Shown here piece after piece: positions 41,075 through 52,328 of a stretch of 64,000 nucleotides of DNA. Both the position numbers and the translations under genes were made by a program. Under the pieces are notes generated by a model, which was given only the letters and a program-made list of their open reading frames with translations, was not told the DNA's origin and did no database searches. The DNA lies in assembly GCA_020746995.1 (NCBI GenBank), contig JAGPXD010000003.1, forward strand, positions 4,712,001-4,776,000, in the 5' to 3' direction. Numbering within the stretch: the first letter of the stretch is position 1; each line of letters starts with the position of its first letter. This DNA is from Plectosphaerella cucumerina (Eukaryota; Ascomycota; Sordariomycetes; Glomerellales; Plectosphaerellaceae).

Positions 41075-43358
41075 GATGTCTGATGCAGAGTGGCGGGAGA
41101 GCGAGGTGAAACACCCGGCGCTCTCTCACCCACCGTCTTGTCTCCGCAGTTCAGCGACGTGACGGGGGGCCGCTGCGAGGGCAAGGGCGAGGGCGAGGCT
41201 GGTCGGCGGTGAATGGACCGATTCGTTGGTGGTGGTGGTAATGGCGGGCGCAGACACTGGAGCCGGCCGGGGCAGATGGCATGATTGAGCGTGGAGCAGG
41301 ACCACGTCGGCGAGGGCGGGGGTAGGAGGGCAGGAAGGGCTTCTGGTCTGGTCGCATTGAGCGGGATGTTTTAGCAGGTGATCACTTGGAGCTGGTTCGA
41401 GAGGAGGCGTTTGAGGCCTGGGTCGGAGACGTGGAGGGGGCATCCCTGATGGAGACGCAGGTACGTACAGCGCACAGCACGACAGACGGTGTTGACCCGA
41501 ATATTATTATATGTGAGGCGCAGGCTGGACCGGGCAAAGCGACTGACTGCGCTCGGCGTGTGTGGGGGAGGACGGTCGTGTTTTCTGGCCCGGCGTTGAT
41601 GGGTTGGTCTGTCGACGACGGGACGGGGAGGATGTTGGATTCCGAATGGGCGATTCGTTCGATCCACGCGGATGGCAGTCGGAGCCGGTTCGTCGTCCGA
41701 AGAAGAGAGGAAGCCGGAAGATTTGTCAGGGGTAGGCGACTGGATGGTCAGTCCCTGAGGGGGGCAGCAAGAGGCAGGCGGGCAGGCGGGCGGGCGGACG
41801 AGCGACGCAGCTAAGCACGCTGGTTGGTGGTGGTGGTGGTGGTCGGGTGTCTAGACGGAGGGGAAATCGAGGCGGTTAGCTGACAGTTTCCTGTTTCCAG
41901 TCCGATGCCTGAATTGAAAGGAGCGGCACTTCTGGAGATGGCGAAGAAGACCAGGGTAGCTGTTCCGGGAGTGGTGATGACGACCCAGGGACCCCCGAGT
42001 GGTGGTGCAGTTTGGTGAAGGGCTGAAACTCGGCCGGGCAGTCTCGACACTTCAGGGGAAACAAGACGTCGAGTTGGGGGTGGGCGTCCCAATCGGGCGT
42101 AGCTCGGCAGCAGGTCGGTCTGTGTCGGTCGGGGTCGTGCTTGTGCTCGGGCTCGCTGGCATGACTCCGGTCTTGTGGAGGGGCTTGGTTGAGAGAGGGG
42201 AGGAGAGAGGTCCGGGCTGTCGTTCTCTCCGCGGGCGGGAAGGTTGAAGTCGAGATGGAGGGGTTCGCGATAGTACGTACATACAGTGGATGAGAGGGAG
42301 GTAAGTGGCGGGCAGGGCGTGTGGTCGCAGGGGGATTGACCACTGCAGTAGTTTGTTGCTTTTTTTCTTCTTCCCTCTTCCTTGCTGTGTTGCCCACTGG
42401 CAGGGATGGGTGCCGTGGTTGTGGTGGTGTTGCGGAGAAACACTGAACACGATCAGAGGGAGGATCAAGAAGAGGAAGTAGCAGCACCGCAAGGTACAGA
42501 GATACAAGAGCACATGCGATTCTGCCGCCTTCCAGTTCCCTCTCCTTTCTGGTGGATGGGAAGGAGCGAACCTCAAGACCCCGGATGCTTCCCTCCTCCC
42601 ATCCACGACCGCTCATTGGTGCTCACCCACTCGCAGGGCCCCTGACCTGCACTGTTTCCGCAGGTGCGTGCAGCCATCCACCCCCGGGCACGTCCCAGAC
42701 GGGATCGTGTGGCGGCGGCACGGGCCAATGAGGGAGATGACATGCACGAAGGCCCGCCGAAGGGAGACGGGCTAGACGGGATTTGGCATTTCAAGATGCT
42801 GGCCCTTCCATCCCCTGATTTGAGCGCCGACAGACCAGAATGGGATGCGGACGACAGGCAGAGGTATTTGCTACAGTACAGTCCAAGGAGAATGAATCCT
42901 TCTCGCTGGTGAGAAAACATACTCAGTATAAAGTCGTTACTGATCATGTTCTGTCTGCCCAGATGAAGTGAGATGTGATTACATTCCACCCGTCCAGGGG
43001 TCTTTCCTCCCACCAGCCGGGGTCAACCGGGCACTGAAATAGAGCACCATGCTGGCCAAGGTGGCGCCCGTTTGGCGTCCGCACCCACTGAAGCCATCCC
43101 CCAACTGCCCCAAGCTCCCGTCGTCTACGGCGCTTGCGCGTCCCCTGTCGCCCGGCAGATTACAAGCCCTGGCCAGCGGCCTTGGCTTTTCTTGGGCCTG
43201 GGGGCCTCCCGCCTGCCGTTGTCCACTTCATCCGTCGGCTCCACGGGCCACGGGCAGCAAGTCAACCTCCATCGTCCAGCATCGAGAACCTTCCGCACCC
43301 TCCGAATCTCCCATCCCAATCCCATACCAGCCCCGACGACGGGACACTGTTGCCCACC
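41075..43358. promoter_or_regulatory. Long divergent region upstream of the formin
   Basis: 2.28 kb between the formin start and the small membrane-protein gene. The minus strand is C/T-rich, as expected for a long formin 5' UTR and promoter. A (TGG)n tract lies at about 41821-41842. Open frames of up to 246 codons on the minus strand (41876-42616) look like low-complexity leader rather than a gene. No RNA gene was seen. Confidence 0.45.
41821..41842 (+). repeat. TGG microsatellite
   Basis: Trinucleotide run of the form TGGTTGG(TGG)n in the formin upstream region. Confidence 0.7.
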
Positions 43359-43919
43359 ATGGGAAAGGCCGCATCGCTCAAGGTACGTCCTACTCACAAA
43401 GTCCGTAACTACAACACGCAACGGCTCAGACTGACCACTTCCATCACTGCAGCCCCTGATAATCCCGGCCGTCATCTCGTTACTCCTCTTCCTCATCTCG
43501 ACATACATCCTCATCCCCATCTGGCGCCGCGCCCGAGACCGCTACAGCCAGTACATCCCCGTCGACACAATCGCGAACAACACCTTCTCCGCCAGCCAGC
43601 GCATCTCCAACCATATCGCCCGTTACATGGCGAACCCGCCCTGGCGCCGCTCCGAAGGCGACGTAGCCGGCGGCGACCCCATGGACGATGGCCTGTCGGA
43701 CGACGGCGAGGAGCTGGCCCACGTCACCCCGGGCGCGCGGAGAGCTCTCCATCGCGACGCGCCTGATGCCACGAGCCGGCTGAGCAGAGAGTAAGTCGGC
43801 AACGGCAACACCGCCAGGAAGCACGTTCCACCTAGCTGACCTTCTCTCTCCACAGTCTGGAAGAAGGGTTCCGGGATGATAGCGACGATGAGGACGATGG
43901 ACGCAGACAGCGACGATAG
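43359..43919 (+). CDS. Small single-pass membrane protein, uncharacterised
   Basis: Three exons, 43359-43382 (eight codons, from CACCATGG), 43453-43790 and 43856-43919, give 141 aa. The introns (70 and 65 nt) have clean GTACGT...TGCAG and GTAAGT...CACAG ends. Residues about 9-33 form one hydrophobic helix (LIIPAVISLLLFLISTYIL) followed by a basic WRRARDRY, suggesting a signal anchor with a cytosolic C-terminus. The rest is hydrophilic, with an acidic tail (DDSDDEDDGRRQRR). I do not recognise the family. Confidence 0.72.
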
Positions 43920-44473
43920 CGAGGCAGCGGAATGTACAGCCTTGAGCTAAGCGAGCGAAATGACTGTCCGCCTGCCCTTTCCGATCATGCCGGCCAAAGA
44001 GCCTGAGCAGTGGCCACATATTCCCACCCAGGGCCCCTGGCCGGCCCGGGGGCAGTGAATGAATGTCTTTCGACGGAGCAGATGCGCCGAGCACCGATGG
44101 GACCGACGTCGCCGTGTGGCCGCCGCATCAGGGCTGTCTCACCTGTCCCGGGCAGCCCACGAACATTCCAGTGCGGCGGGTGCCTCCATCTTGCTTCTTC
44201 GGTCGACCCCCGCCCCAGCAAGGACCAAACTTGCCCACGGCCCCTTGGACGCAAGCAGTCAACTCTGTCGCGACGACCGCGGGGACACGGCCGCATCACT
44301 ACAGTCGTCGCCAACGAATGCAGCCGGTCGAGGGAAAGAAACCATGGCCTTTTTATCACCCAGCCCCCGCGGCTCATGTCGCCAGCCTCAACCTCTCCCT
44401 GCTCGCCCAATGCTCGTCCTCACGCTCGTTTCAACGCCCCTCAAACCTACCGCCCGCTCCTCCCGACATCACC

Positions 44474-45211
44474 ATGGTCCTCGGCCTCCCAGGCGACCTG
44501 CTCAGCTGGCGACCGCACCGACGGCGCAGCTCACCCGAGGCACCCGCCCTCCAAAAAGACGACGATGACCATGACCATCCCACCGGCGTCACCGACAAAG
44601 ACTGCCCCATCTGCCACGAAGAGGTCTGCACGCCCCAGGAGCACCGCGACGGCTACGCCGAGTCCTGGCTCTACCTCCCCTGCGGCCATCGCTTCGGCTC
44701 CCTCTGCCTCTACCACTGGATCATCGACGGCGCCTTCGACGGCCGCTGCCCCCTCTGCCGCCGCAACGTCCAGTCCTCGTGCGGCCACTTCTTCGTCCCG
44801 CGGGCCCGACGACTGACGCCCCACGAGACTGCCTGGTTCGCCACGAGCACACCCCACGATCGCCCCGTCGCCGACATGTGCGCCTTCTGCATCCATCGCG
44901 CCAGGGACCTCGTTCCTCGCGACGACCCCCGTATGGCCACAAAGTCTCAGGCGGGCCTCTACTTCCTCGAGCAGGCAAACTCGCGCCGGCCTCCGCTCAC
45001 TCCTGGCGAGTGGATGGCCGACGCCCGCCGCGACAAGCTCTGGCGCATGTGGTTCGAGATGAAGCTCGGCTCCGTCGTCTGGCCGGCCAAGACGCCCGGC
45101 GCCTCAGATGGAGAGCCGGCAGAACCTCCGCGGGATGAAGACCCCCTCGGCGAAGGAGAGCTGCTGCCACCTAAGCGCCACCGTCGTCGTCTCCAACGAG
45201 CTCGCCGCTGA
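44474..45211 (+). CDS. RING-finger protein
   Basis: Single-exon protein (245 aa from the chosen start) with a RING-type zinc domain near residues 38-100: CPICHEEVC, then LPCGHRFGSLCLYHW and CPLCRR. The loop is long and the ligands fit C3H2C3/C3HC4-type E3 ligases. A second Cys cluster (MCAFC) and a helical C-terminal region with KLWRMWFEMKLGSVVW follow, ending in a basic PPKRHRRRLQRARR. I prefer the ATG at 44474 (ATCACCATGG context). The same frame is open up to an ATG at 44063, which would add 137 low-complexity residues. Ubiquitin-ligase activity is inferred from the RING only. Confidence 0.78.
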   Translation: MVLGLPGDLLSWRPHRRRSSPEAPALQKDDDDHDHPTGVTDKDCPICHEEVCTPQEHRDGYAESWLYLPCGHRFGSLCLYHWIIDGAFDGRCPLCRRNVQSSCGHFFVPRARRLTPHETAWFATSTPHDRPVADMCAFCIHRARDLVPRDDPRMATKSQAGLYFLEQANSRRPPLTPGEWMADARRDKLWRMWFEMKLGSVVWPAKTPGASDGEPAEPPRDEDPLGEGELLPPKRHRRRLQRARR

Positions 45212-45516
45212 GCTGGCCCGGCTCTGGCTTGTCGTTTCTCCCCTTCCTGTATACCCCCGGCTTGAAGCCGATCTTTCGATCTACATCCCTTTATAATACG
45301 TCACGACTAGGTCGTGCTAGAAACCCCCAATAGACATCATGGTAGGAGGTGTGGTATAACACTCCCTTTCGAGTCACATCACTGCAAGGGATCAACCCCT
45401 ACCTAGGCCATGGTGAAAAAAGGATTGTGCTCCTGTATCTGCCCCCAACACCGATACGCCGCCCAATGCTTCCTTTCCTTGCCTTTTCCAACCCTCCCAA
45501 ATCCCCCTTAACTGAC
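45212..45516. other. Intergenic, convergent 3' ends
   Basis: 305 bp between the RING gene and 5-oxoprolinase, holding the 3' UTRs. A short CGTCACGACTAGGTCGTG-like imperfect palindrome lies near 45299-45316. Nothing else was seen. Confidence 0.5.
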
Positions 45517-48500
45517 TCACTTCTCCCCCCATGCGCCGCCGCCAGGCGTCTTGATGATGATGCGATCGCCCCTATCAAAGCTCGCCGTCGCCTTGCCGCC
45601 CAAGTTGACGACGGACCCATCACTCCGCACCCACAGGTTCTGTCCCATGGCCCCGGCGCCACCGCCCGCCGCGCCCTTGGGAGCCCTCGCGCGACGCTCC
45701 GAGAGGATAGACACCTGCACGCCGGGCGTCAGGAACTCGATATCGCGCACGATGCCGTCGCCGCCGGGGTGCTGGCCCTCGCCGCCCGAGCCGGGCCGGA
45801 TGCCAAACTCCCGTAGGAGCACGGGGTATCTCTTCTCAAAGACCTCCGGGTCCGTGATGCGCGTGTTGGTCATGTGGGTGTGGACGCCGCTGGTGCCGTC
45901 CCAGGTCGGTCCGGCGCCGGCACCGCCGCCGATGGTCTCGTAGTAGCCGAAGCCCTTGTCGACGACCTCGTTGCCGTGCTCGTCGACCCTCTTGCCGCCG
46001 ATGCCGAAGGTCAGGTTGTTCATGCATCCGGAGCTGTCGGCGCAGGCGCCAAAGGCGGTTAGGATGACGTCGGTGATGCGCTGTGAGGTGAGGACGTTGC
46101 CGCCGACGACGGAGGCTGCCAGGTTGGGTGATAGGATGGATGATTCGGGGATGCGGACCTCGATGGGGTTGAGGCAGCCCTGGTTGAGGGGCATGTCCGA
46201 GGCGACGAGGGAGCGCAGGCAGTAGATAATGGCCGAGTGTGATATGGCGCGAGGTGCGTTGGTGTTGGCGTAGACCTGTGCGCCGGTGCCGGCAAAGTCA
46301 AAGACGGCTGAGCCTTCATCGTCAATCTCGATGGACAGGGCAATGGGCGTGCCGTCGTCCATGTAATCGACGGCCTTGAGGCCCGAGGCCGGCATGGACG
46401 CGCGCATCTTCTTGAGCAGAGAGCGGACTGCCTGCTCGGCGTTGCTCTGGATGGCGAACATGTATTTGTGCACCTCAGGGAGGGCGTACTCTTGGATCAG
46501 GGCCTGGATCAAGTTGATTCCCTGCTTGTTCGCAGCCACCTGCGCCTTGAGATCCGAAAGGTTGTCGCCAAGGGTCCGCGTGCCCGAGCTGCCGGGGTGC
46601 TTGGCGGGCTCCTCCAGGAGCATTTCGATGACACGAGCCTCGTTGAAGCGTCCCTTGGTGACGAGCTTCTCGCCCAGGATGGCGGCGCCCTCCTCGTACA
46701 GCCACTTGGAGTCCGGGGGCATGGAGCCGGGACGGGTACCGCCAATATCGGCGTGGTGGCCACGCGAGGCGACGAAGAAGACAATCTCACCGCCCTCGAA
46801 GACGGGGGTAACGACGGTGATATCGGGGAGATGGGTGCCGCCGCTGGCGGGGTGGTTCGAGATGAGCACATCGCCCTCCTCGAGGCGGCCCTTCCACATG
46901 TCGTGGAGGTGCCTGACACAGAACTGCATGGAGCCCAGGTGAACGGGCACATGGGGCGCGTTGGCGACGAGGCCACCATCGGGCGAGAAAATGGCACAAG
47001 AGAAATCAAGACGTTCCTTGATATTTGTCGAGACGGACGTCTTCTGTAGCGTGCGGCCCATCTGCTCGGCAATGGACATGAAGCGGTGCCCGAAAATGGA
47101 AAGACGGATGGGATTGATGGCGTCACGAGGGGCGACAGCCTTCTCAGTCGCAGACGTCTCGTCGCCGACCTCGATGAGGACGCTCGTCTCGAGAATGACG
47201 GCCACGGCACCGGGGCGGACAACGATGGTCTGAGTCTGATCCAGAACGAGAGCTGGACCAGGGATCCTGGTGCCCTTCTCCAGCTTGCCGAGGAGGAAGA
47301 CAGCCGTGTCAACAGTACCAGCAGCAGCATCGAAGCAGACACCGGTGGTGGTCTCGGGTGATGGGACGGCGACAGTCTTGCCGGCCACGTCAAGCAGCTG
47401 CTTGTGAGGGCTCTTCTCGCCATGCTCGGATGTGGAACCAACGGCGCGGACGCGGTAGTCGTCGACGAGGATCTTCTTCTCGGGGAAAACGAAACCAAAC
47501 TCGCGCGAGTGTTTCTCCTCAAAGGACTGCCTGAAGCCATCGAGGTCCTGGCCTTCCTGTTGCATGATCATGAAAGCCGAGTTGGATCCCTCGTAGCGCA
47601 TGTTCAGATACGCCTCGACACGGATGCGGCCACGGTCGATCTTCTGTTCCTCGAGGTGGCGAGCAGCGGATGTCGACATTGTCTCGAGAGTGTCCTGGAT
47701 GGCGGAGTAGTTGCTGGACTCAAACTCGATGGCGGCGGGCTTCTGCACCTCGTGCACGAGGTCTGCAAGGGAGAGGCCATATGCAGAAAGGATGGACGAG
47801 TACTTGTGAATGACGACCTCGGAGATGGACAGAGCACCAGCCAGGTCGCAAGCGTGCTGTCCGCCGGCACCGCCGAAACAGGCGAGAATGTGGTCGGACG
47901 TATCGAAGCCGCGAGCCTCGGTCAGGGCGCGAATAGGGCGGGCCATGACCTCGGAGGCAACCTGCAGGAAGCCCAGGGCAACCTCGACGGGAGTGAAGTC
48001 ATCACGGCCGTTGGCGCGGTTGTCGGCGTTGATCTCGGCGGTCAGCTCCGCGAACTTCTCGGCCACGACTTCGGTGCCAAGGGGCTGATCCTCGCCGGGG
48101 CCGAAGATCTTGGGGAAGTACTCAGGAACAATGCGGCCGAGGAAGAGGTTTGCGTCGGTGATGGTGAGAGGGCCTCCTTTCCTGTAGCAGGCAGGGCCGG
48201 GGTGAGCACCGGCAGACTCTGGTCCGACAGCGAAGAGTCCGTTTCTCCAGAAGAGTCGGGAGCCTCCACCGGCAGCGACACTGGACATATCAGTAATGGC
48301 TGGGTATTGGGAGAAAGGGCAGGGGACTTACGTGATGATGTCAAGTTGAGGTGACTGGATCGAGACGCCGGCGGTGGTGGTCTCAAAGACGTGCTCATAT
48401 GTGCCGGCATACCGCGAGCAGTCTGTTGATGTGCCGCCCATGTCGAAGCCGATGACAGGCTTCTGGCGATCATTATCCCAGGAAGTCTGAGCATAGCCGA

Positions 48501-49416
48501 CAACGCCGCCTGCAGGACCCGAAAGGATACTGCGCAGGCCACCGAAAGCCCTGAAGTCGACCAGACCACCGTCGGACTGCATAAAGTCACACCGCAGGCC
48601 AGGTGCGTCGAGGCCACCCTTGAAGTTTGCCGAGATGGCATCCAGGTATGACCGGATGATAGGAGTGAGGTAGGCGTCGACTGTGGCTGAGGTGCCTCGT
48701 GGGACGGCCTTGATCATGGGCTGGAGCGAAGCCGACTCAACAGCTGAGAAACCCATCTCCCGAGCCAGGGCACCAACGGCCTGCTCATGGTCAGGGAAGA
48801 CGTACGAGTGCAGGAAGCAAACGGAAAGGGAGCGGTAGCCATCGTCCCAGAGACGCTGAAGGTCAGCGCGGGTGGCGGCCAGATCGGGGGCTCGCAGCAC
48901 GCGGACAACCTCGCCGGTCAGGCCGACACGGAGCGCGGGGTCTTCGGAGGCGGAGACGGCGGCGGCAGTCCGCTCGGGATAGGGGTCTTCCGAGTATCCC
49001 TCGAGGGTGACACGCTCATCGACCTCAATAACATCCTGGTACAACAGCTCAGGAACGGCGACGGTAAGATCGAAGATGCGGGGCCGAGACTGGTTGCCGA
49101 TGCGCAGCAGGTCCCGGAAGCCTCGGGTGACGACGAGGGCGGAGCGAGCTCCCTTGCGCTCGAGGAGGGCGTTTGTACCGACGGTGGTGCCCATGCGGAT
49201 ACGCTCTATGGGTGTTGTATCGAGGGGCTCACCGCGCGGGTGCGGCTTTCCGGTGACCAGCTCCAGCACACGGCGGACTCCTTCTGTCGGGGCGTCATTG
49301 TAATTCGAGGGATCGACGGAGAGGACTTTGAGGACGATATCATCTCGGCCAGGAACTGACGCATGAACGTCTGTGAAGGTCCCGCCGCGGTCGATGGAGA
49401 TTTGAATGCCGGACAT
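45517..49416 (-). CDS. OXP1: 5-oxoprolinase (ATP-hydrolysing)
   Basis: Opens 5-oxo-L-proline (pyroglutamate) to L-glutamate with ATP (1282 aa; yeast Oxp1 is 1286). Exons 49416-48332 and 48280-45517, with a 51-nt intron, give DIITVAAGGGSRLFW. The N-terminal hydantoinase A-like half has the actin-like nucleotide-binding motifs DRGGTFTDV, GTTVGTNALLERKG and GFDMGGTSTD. The C-terminal HyuB-like half has SNHPASGGTHLPDITVVTPV and HHADIGGTRPGSMPP. The fused HyuA-HyuB order is typical of eukaryotic 5-oxoprolinase. It is divergent from a D-glutamate cyclase-like gene across 785 bp, an arrangement that suggests co-regulation in pyroglutamate metabolism. Confidence 0.95.
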
Positions 49417-50201
49417 GATGTTCTCGGCGGATGGGAGGTGTGCAGAGCAAGAGTTGGTTTGAGTGCCTCCCGTCTGTTGCCGCGTCTTTACTTTATGCTG
49501 GGCTCGGTCAGACGGTGGTCGGTGACGGTGATGGCTTCACTTCGCCGAAGCCGGGCGTCCATGCGGTTGCCGGTGGGGCGTTTCTGAGCGGCTTAGTGGC
49601 TTGAAAGCAAACGGCGACGGAGGGCCGATGATTGCGTGCCGTAGCGCCCGAGACTGTTGTCGTGGGACGGAGGCGGAGGACCGTTGCCGCGGGGTTTTGG
49701 TGGTGAGGTGGTGGTTTTAGTTGGGTTGGCGGAGGTTTTAGGGCGTGGGCGGAAGTGGCTTAGTGCTGTAATTAGCGCCCGTTAGGTGAATGACTGCTGG
49801 CGGGTCCTTCCCACTTCACTCCTCCCCTCCATCACCACCTCATCCATTCACCACCAACCCCAACCATGACCACCATGGCTTATCTCAACTTCACAAGCGG
49901 CGGAACGCAGCTCCGTCCTCCGTCTAATCCTCCATCCCACGTTCATTGCCATTCCAGAAGATAGCAGCGGAAAAGATGGCCGGACTTGGCGATTCATCGG
50001 GCAGCTGACCCAAAGGCCGACCTTCCCCGAGCACACATGTCGTCTCCAGGTATAAGCGCGGCGACTGATATCCGCACCATCTTACCCCCTGTTCTCATCA
50101 CTCAGGAGTCTCTACGCTTTCTTCAAGCTCACTCTTTGCTGAACCTCTCTCAGGTCTCTCACTGTCTTCGCTCCGACTCCAGAGCCCCCTGGACACCCAC
50201 C
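49417..50201. promoter_or_regulatory. Shared divergent promoter, OXP1 and DUF1445 gene
   Basis: 785 bp between two head-to-head genes of linked metabolism. No clear consensus site was recognised. An in-frame ATG at 50037 could lengthen the DUF1445 protein. Confidence 0.45.
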
Positions 50202-51131
50202 ATGAGCACCACCACAACAACCACCATCTCGCCCCCCGTGGCCACCCAGCTCACCCTCATCCCCGAGACAAAGATCAGAACCGGTCTCCAAGCCCGTCTC
50301 GCCGCCCGCGCCAATGCACACACGAAGTCCACCTCAGGCCTCGCCCCCTCCTTCCTCCAAGCCAACCTCATCGTCCTACCCTCCCGCTACGCCGCCGACT
50401 TCCGCGACCTGTGCGCTCGCAACCCCGTTCCCTGCCCTCTCCTCGCCGATTCCGCTTCCCCAGGAGACTTCGCCAACCTCCGCAGCCACCTGCCCCGCGT
50501 CCCCGAAGGTACCGCCATCGCCTCCTCCCTCGACCTCCGCACCGACTGCCCTCGCTTCAACATCTACAACAACTCAACCCTCACCGGCGCCGGTGTCCCC
50601 GACATCGCCGCCCAGTGGACTGAAGACCACGTCGGCTTCCTGATCGGCTGCAGCTACAGCTTCGAGACAGCCCTCGTCGCCGCCGGCCTGCCCCCACGCC
50701 ACCTCGTCCTCGACCGCAACGTGCCCATGTACCGCTCCTCCATCCCCCTCAACCCCGCCGGCGTATTCACAGGCGGAACATATGTCGTGTCCATGCGCCC
50801 CTACCGCCGTGACGACGTCGACAAGATCCGCGCCATCACCCGCCGCTTTCTGCCTACCCATGGCGAGTGTGTCGCCTGGGGATGGGAGGCTCTCGCCCGC
50901 CTTGGTATCGCAGACATCGACAGCCCTCAGTGGGGCGATGCGCCGCTAACGATGGATGGCCGTCCGTTGGGATCAGTCTGGGGTGACGAGGATAATGTGC
51001 CCGTCTTCTGGGGGTGCGGCGTCACGCCCCAGGAGGCCGTTATGAGGGCTGGCCTCGAGGGCGTCATCATGGGCCATGCCCCGGGACACATGCTGGTGCT
51101 GGATTGCACGGAGGATCAGGTATTGCCGTAA
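50202..51131 (+). CDS. DUF1445 / D-glutamate cyclase-like hydro-lyase
   Basis: Intronless DUF1445 family protein (309 aa). The mammalian relative DGLUCY cyclises D-glutamate to 5-oxo-D-proline, and bacterial members are annotated as putative hydro-lyases. Conserved segments visible: HTKSTSGLAPSFLQANLIVLP, DCPRFNIY, DHVGFLIGCSYSFETAL, YVVSMRP, GDEDNVPVFWGCGVTPQ and the terminal GHAPGHMLVLD. I start at 50202 (ACCATGAG) because the family homology starts shortly after; an upstream ATG at 50037 would add 55 residues. Its neighbour OXP1 consumes 5-oxoproline, so the pair may form a route for D-glutamate or pyroglutamate use. The stereochemistry of the step is unproven here. Confidence 0.85.
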   Translation: MSTTTTTTISPPVATQLTLIPETKIRTGLQARLAARANAHTKSTSGLAPSFLQANLIVLPSRYAADFRDLCARNPVPCPLLADSASPGDFANLRSHLPRVPEGTAIASSLDLRTDCPRFNIYNNSTLTGAGVPDIAAQWTEDHVGFLIGCSYSFETALVAAGLPPRHLVLDRNVPMYRSSIPLNPAGVFTGGTYVVSMRPYRRDDVDKIRAITRRFLPTHGECVAWGWEALARLGIADIDSPQWGDAPLTMDGRPLGSVWGDEDNVPVFWGCGVTPQEAVMRAGLEGVIMGHAPGHMLVLDCTEDQVLP

Positions 51132-51442
51132 ATCTCGTAGTAAATTCCCAGCTCATATCAGACCAAGTTTGCGTGGGTTTCGTGAACATCGTCGGAAAAT
51201 AGCCCCTTTTACCCCTTTTCAGGCCGTCACTCGAGGGCCGTTCTTAGCTGTATATCAGACTCTTTGGATACGACTCTGTACGGCTTGGTTCTCCAGTTGA
51301 GGCTAATTGGAAAAGTTGCGATACTGATTCAAGTAAGAAGCCGACAATAGAGGTTCATGTCCACTTCTACCCAAACTCTATCAGTCACCGTACATATATT
51401 CATGCTCCCGCCATACACTGAAAATCTATGCCCTTGCTGTGC
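51132..51442. other. Intergenic, convergent 3' ends
   Basis: 311 bp between the DUF1445 and RidA genes. Nothing beyond 3' UTRs is expected or seen. Confidence 0.5.
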
Positions 51443-51927
51443 TTAAAGCACGGCAACACACTCCAGCTCGACGTCCGTATGATCCGGCAAGGTCTTCACA
51501 GCCACGCATCTTCCCCATCTAGTCAGCATCACACCTTCAACGCCCAGATTTTTACTCACGTCCTGGCCGGCTTTACATCCCCCCAGTACTGCTCATACAC
51601 CTCGTTCACCTTGGCGAAGTCGCCCATATCCGCCAGGTAGATATTGACTTTAACCACCTTCTCCAGCCCCGAGCCAGCCGCTTCGAGAACTGCCCTAAGG
51701 TTGGCGATGCTCTGGTGCTGTTCACGCGTCAGTGGCACTCGGCAAGGGAGTTAAGGGGTAGAGGCATGACGTACGCATCGATCCTGAACTGTGCCTTCTA
51801 CCAGCTTGCCCTCGACGGTCTTGGGCAGCTGACCAGAGCAGAAGACGAAGCCGTTGGCTACGATGGCCTGGCTGTATACCGGCCGCGGCTTGGGGGCCTT
51901 CTCTGTGTAGACGGCGACTTTCGACAT
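51443..51927 (-). CDS. RidA family (YjgF/YER057c/UK114) enamine/imine deaminase
   Basis: Small trimeric RidA-type protein (125 aa) that hydrolyses reactive enamines/imines from PLP and amino-acid oxidase reactions. Three exons: 51927-51775, 51717-51560 and 51509-51443, with introns of 57 and 50 nt. Key motifs: YSQAIVANGFVFCSGQLP at the N-terminus, NLRAVLEAAGSGLEKVVKVN, and KPARTCVAV across the last junction, containing the Arg that binds substrate carboxylates. The final acceptor is AAG (51511-51510), chosen over a TAG 9 nt earlier because the branch site CTGAC lies too close to the TAG. A TGAGTCA site lies about 105 bp upstream. Confidence 0.93.
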
Positions 51928-52328
51928 GGTGGCAGGGACAGAATATGGGAAAGGACGCGAGGTAAGTGCAAGTGCAAGCTGGGTAACGGAGAATTGTAAG
52001 GACAGGGTGTGTCACTCCTGCTGTCTTCGTCTTGAGTCAAGTTTCCCCGTGGATAGAGAGAGCTCGGCCCCTGATCCGGCACCGGACATTGTTGCATCCT
52101 GGTACTGCCGAGAGCCTCTCTAGAAAGTCCCGAGCCATGCTAGCCTGATGTCTCCTCGGTATCAACTAGCCGGCTGATACACGATTAGACGGAGATGGAA
52201 GCCCGCTCCGTGTTCAAGCTCACTTCTCCGCCAAACATGCACCAAAGTTGTATCGATATGACCCGGTTTCCCTTCACTTATACTGCTCGACACTACCCAG
52301 ACTACCTCCTATCAGCCAGCCCCTATCC
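51928..52328. promoter_or_regulatory. RidA promoter and zinc-cluster gene 3' flank
   Basis: 401 bp. It contains a TGAGTCA at 52033-52039. Nothing else was seen. Confidence 0.45.
52033..52039. promoter_or_regulatory. Gcn4/Cpc1-type site before RidA
   Basis: Perfect TGAGTCA about 105 bp upstream of the RidA start, inside the palindrome CTTGAGTCAAG. Plausible amino-acid-control element. Confidence 0.4.

Noticed and set aside
41876..42616. 246-codon minus-strand frame upstream of the formin
   Set aside because: Pro/Ser/Thr-rich, no domain; composition fits a pyrimidine-rich 5' leader. A small expressed protein cannot be fully excluded.
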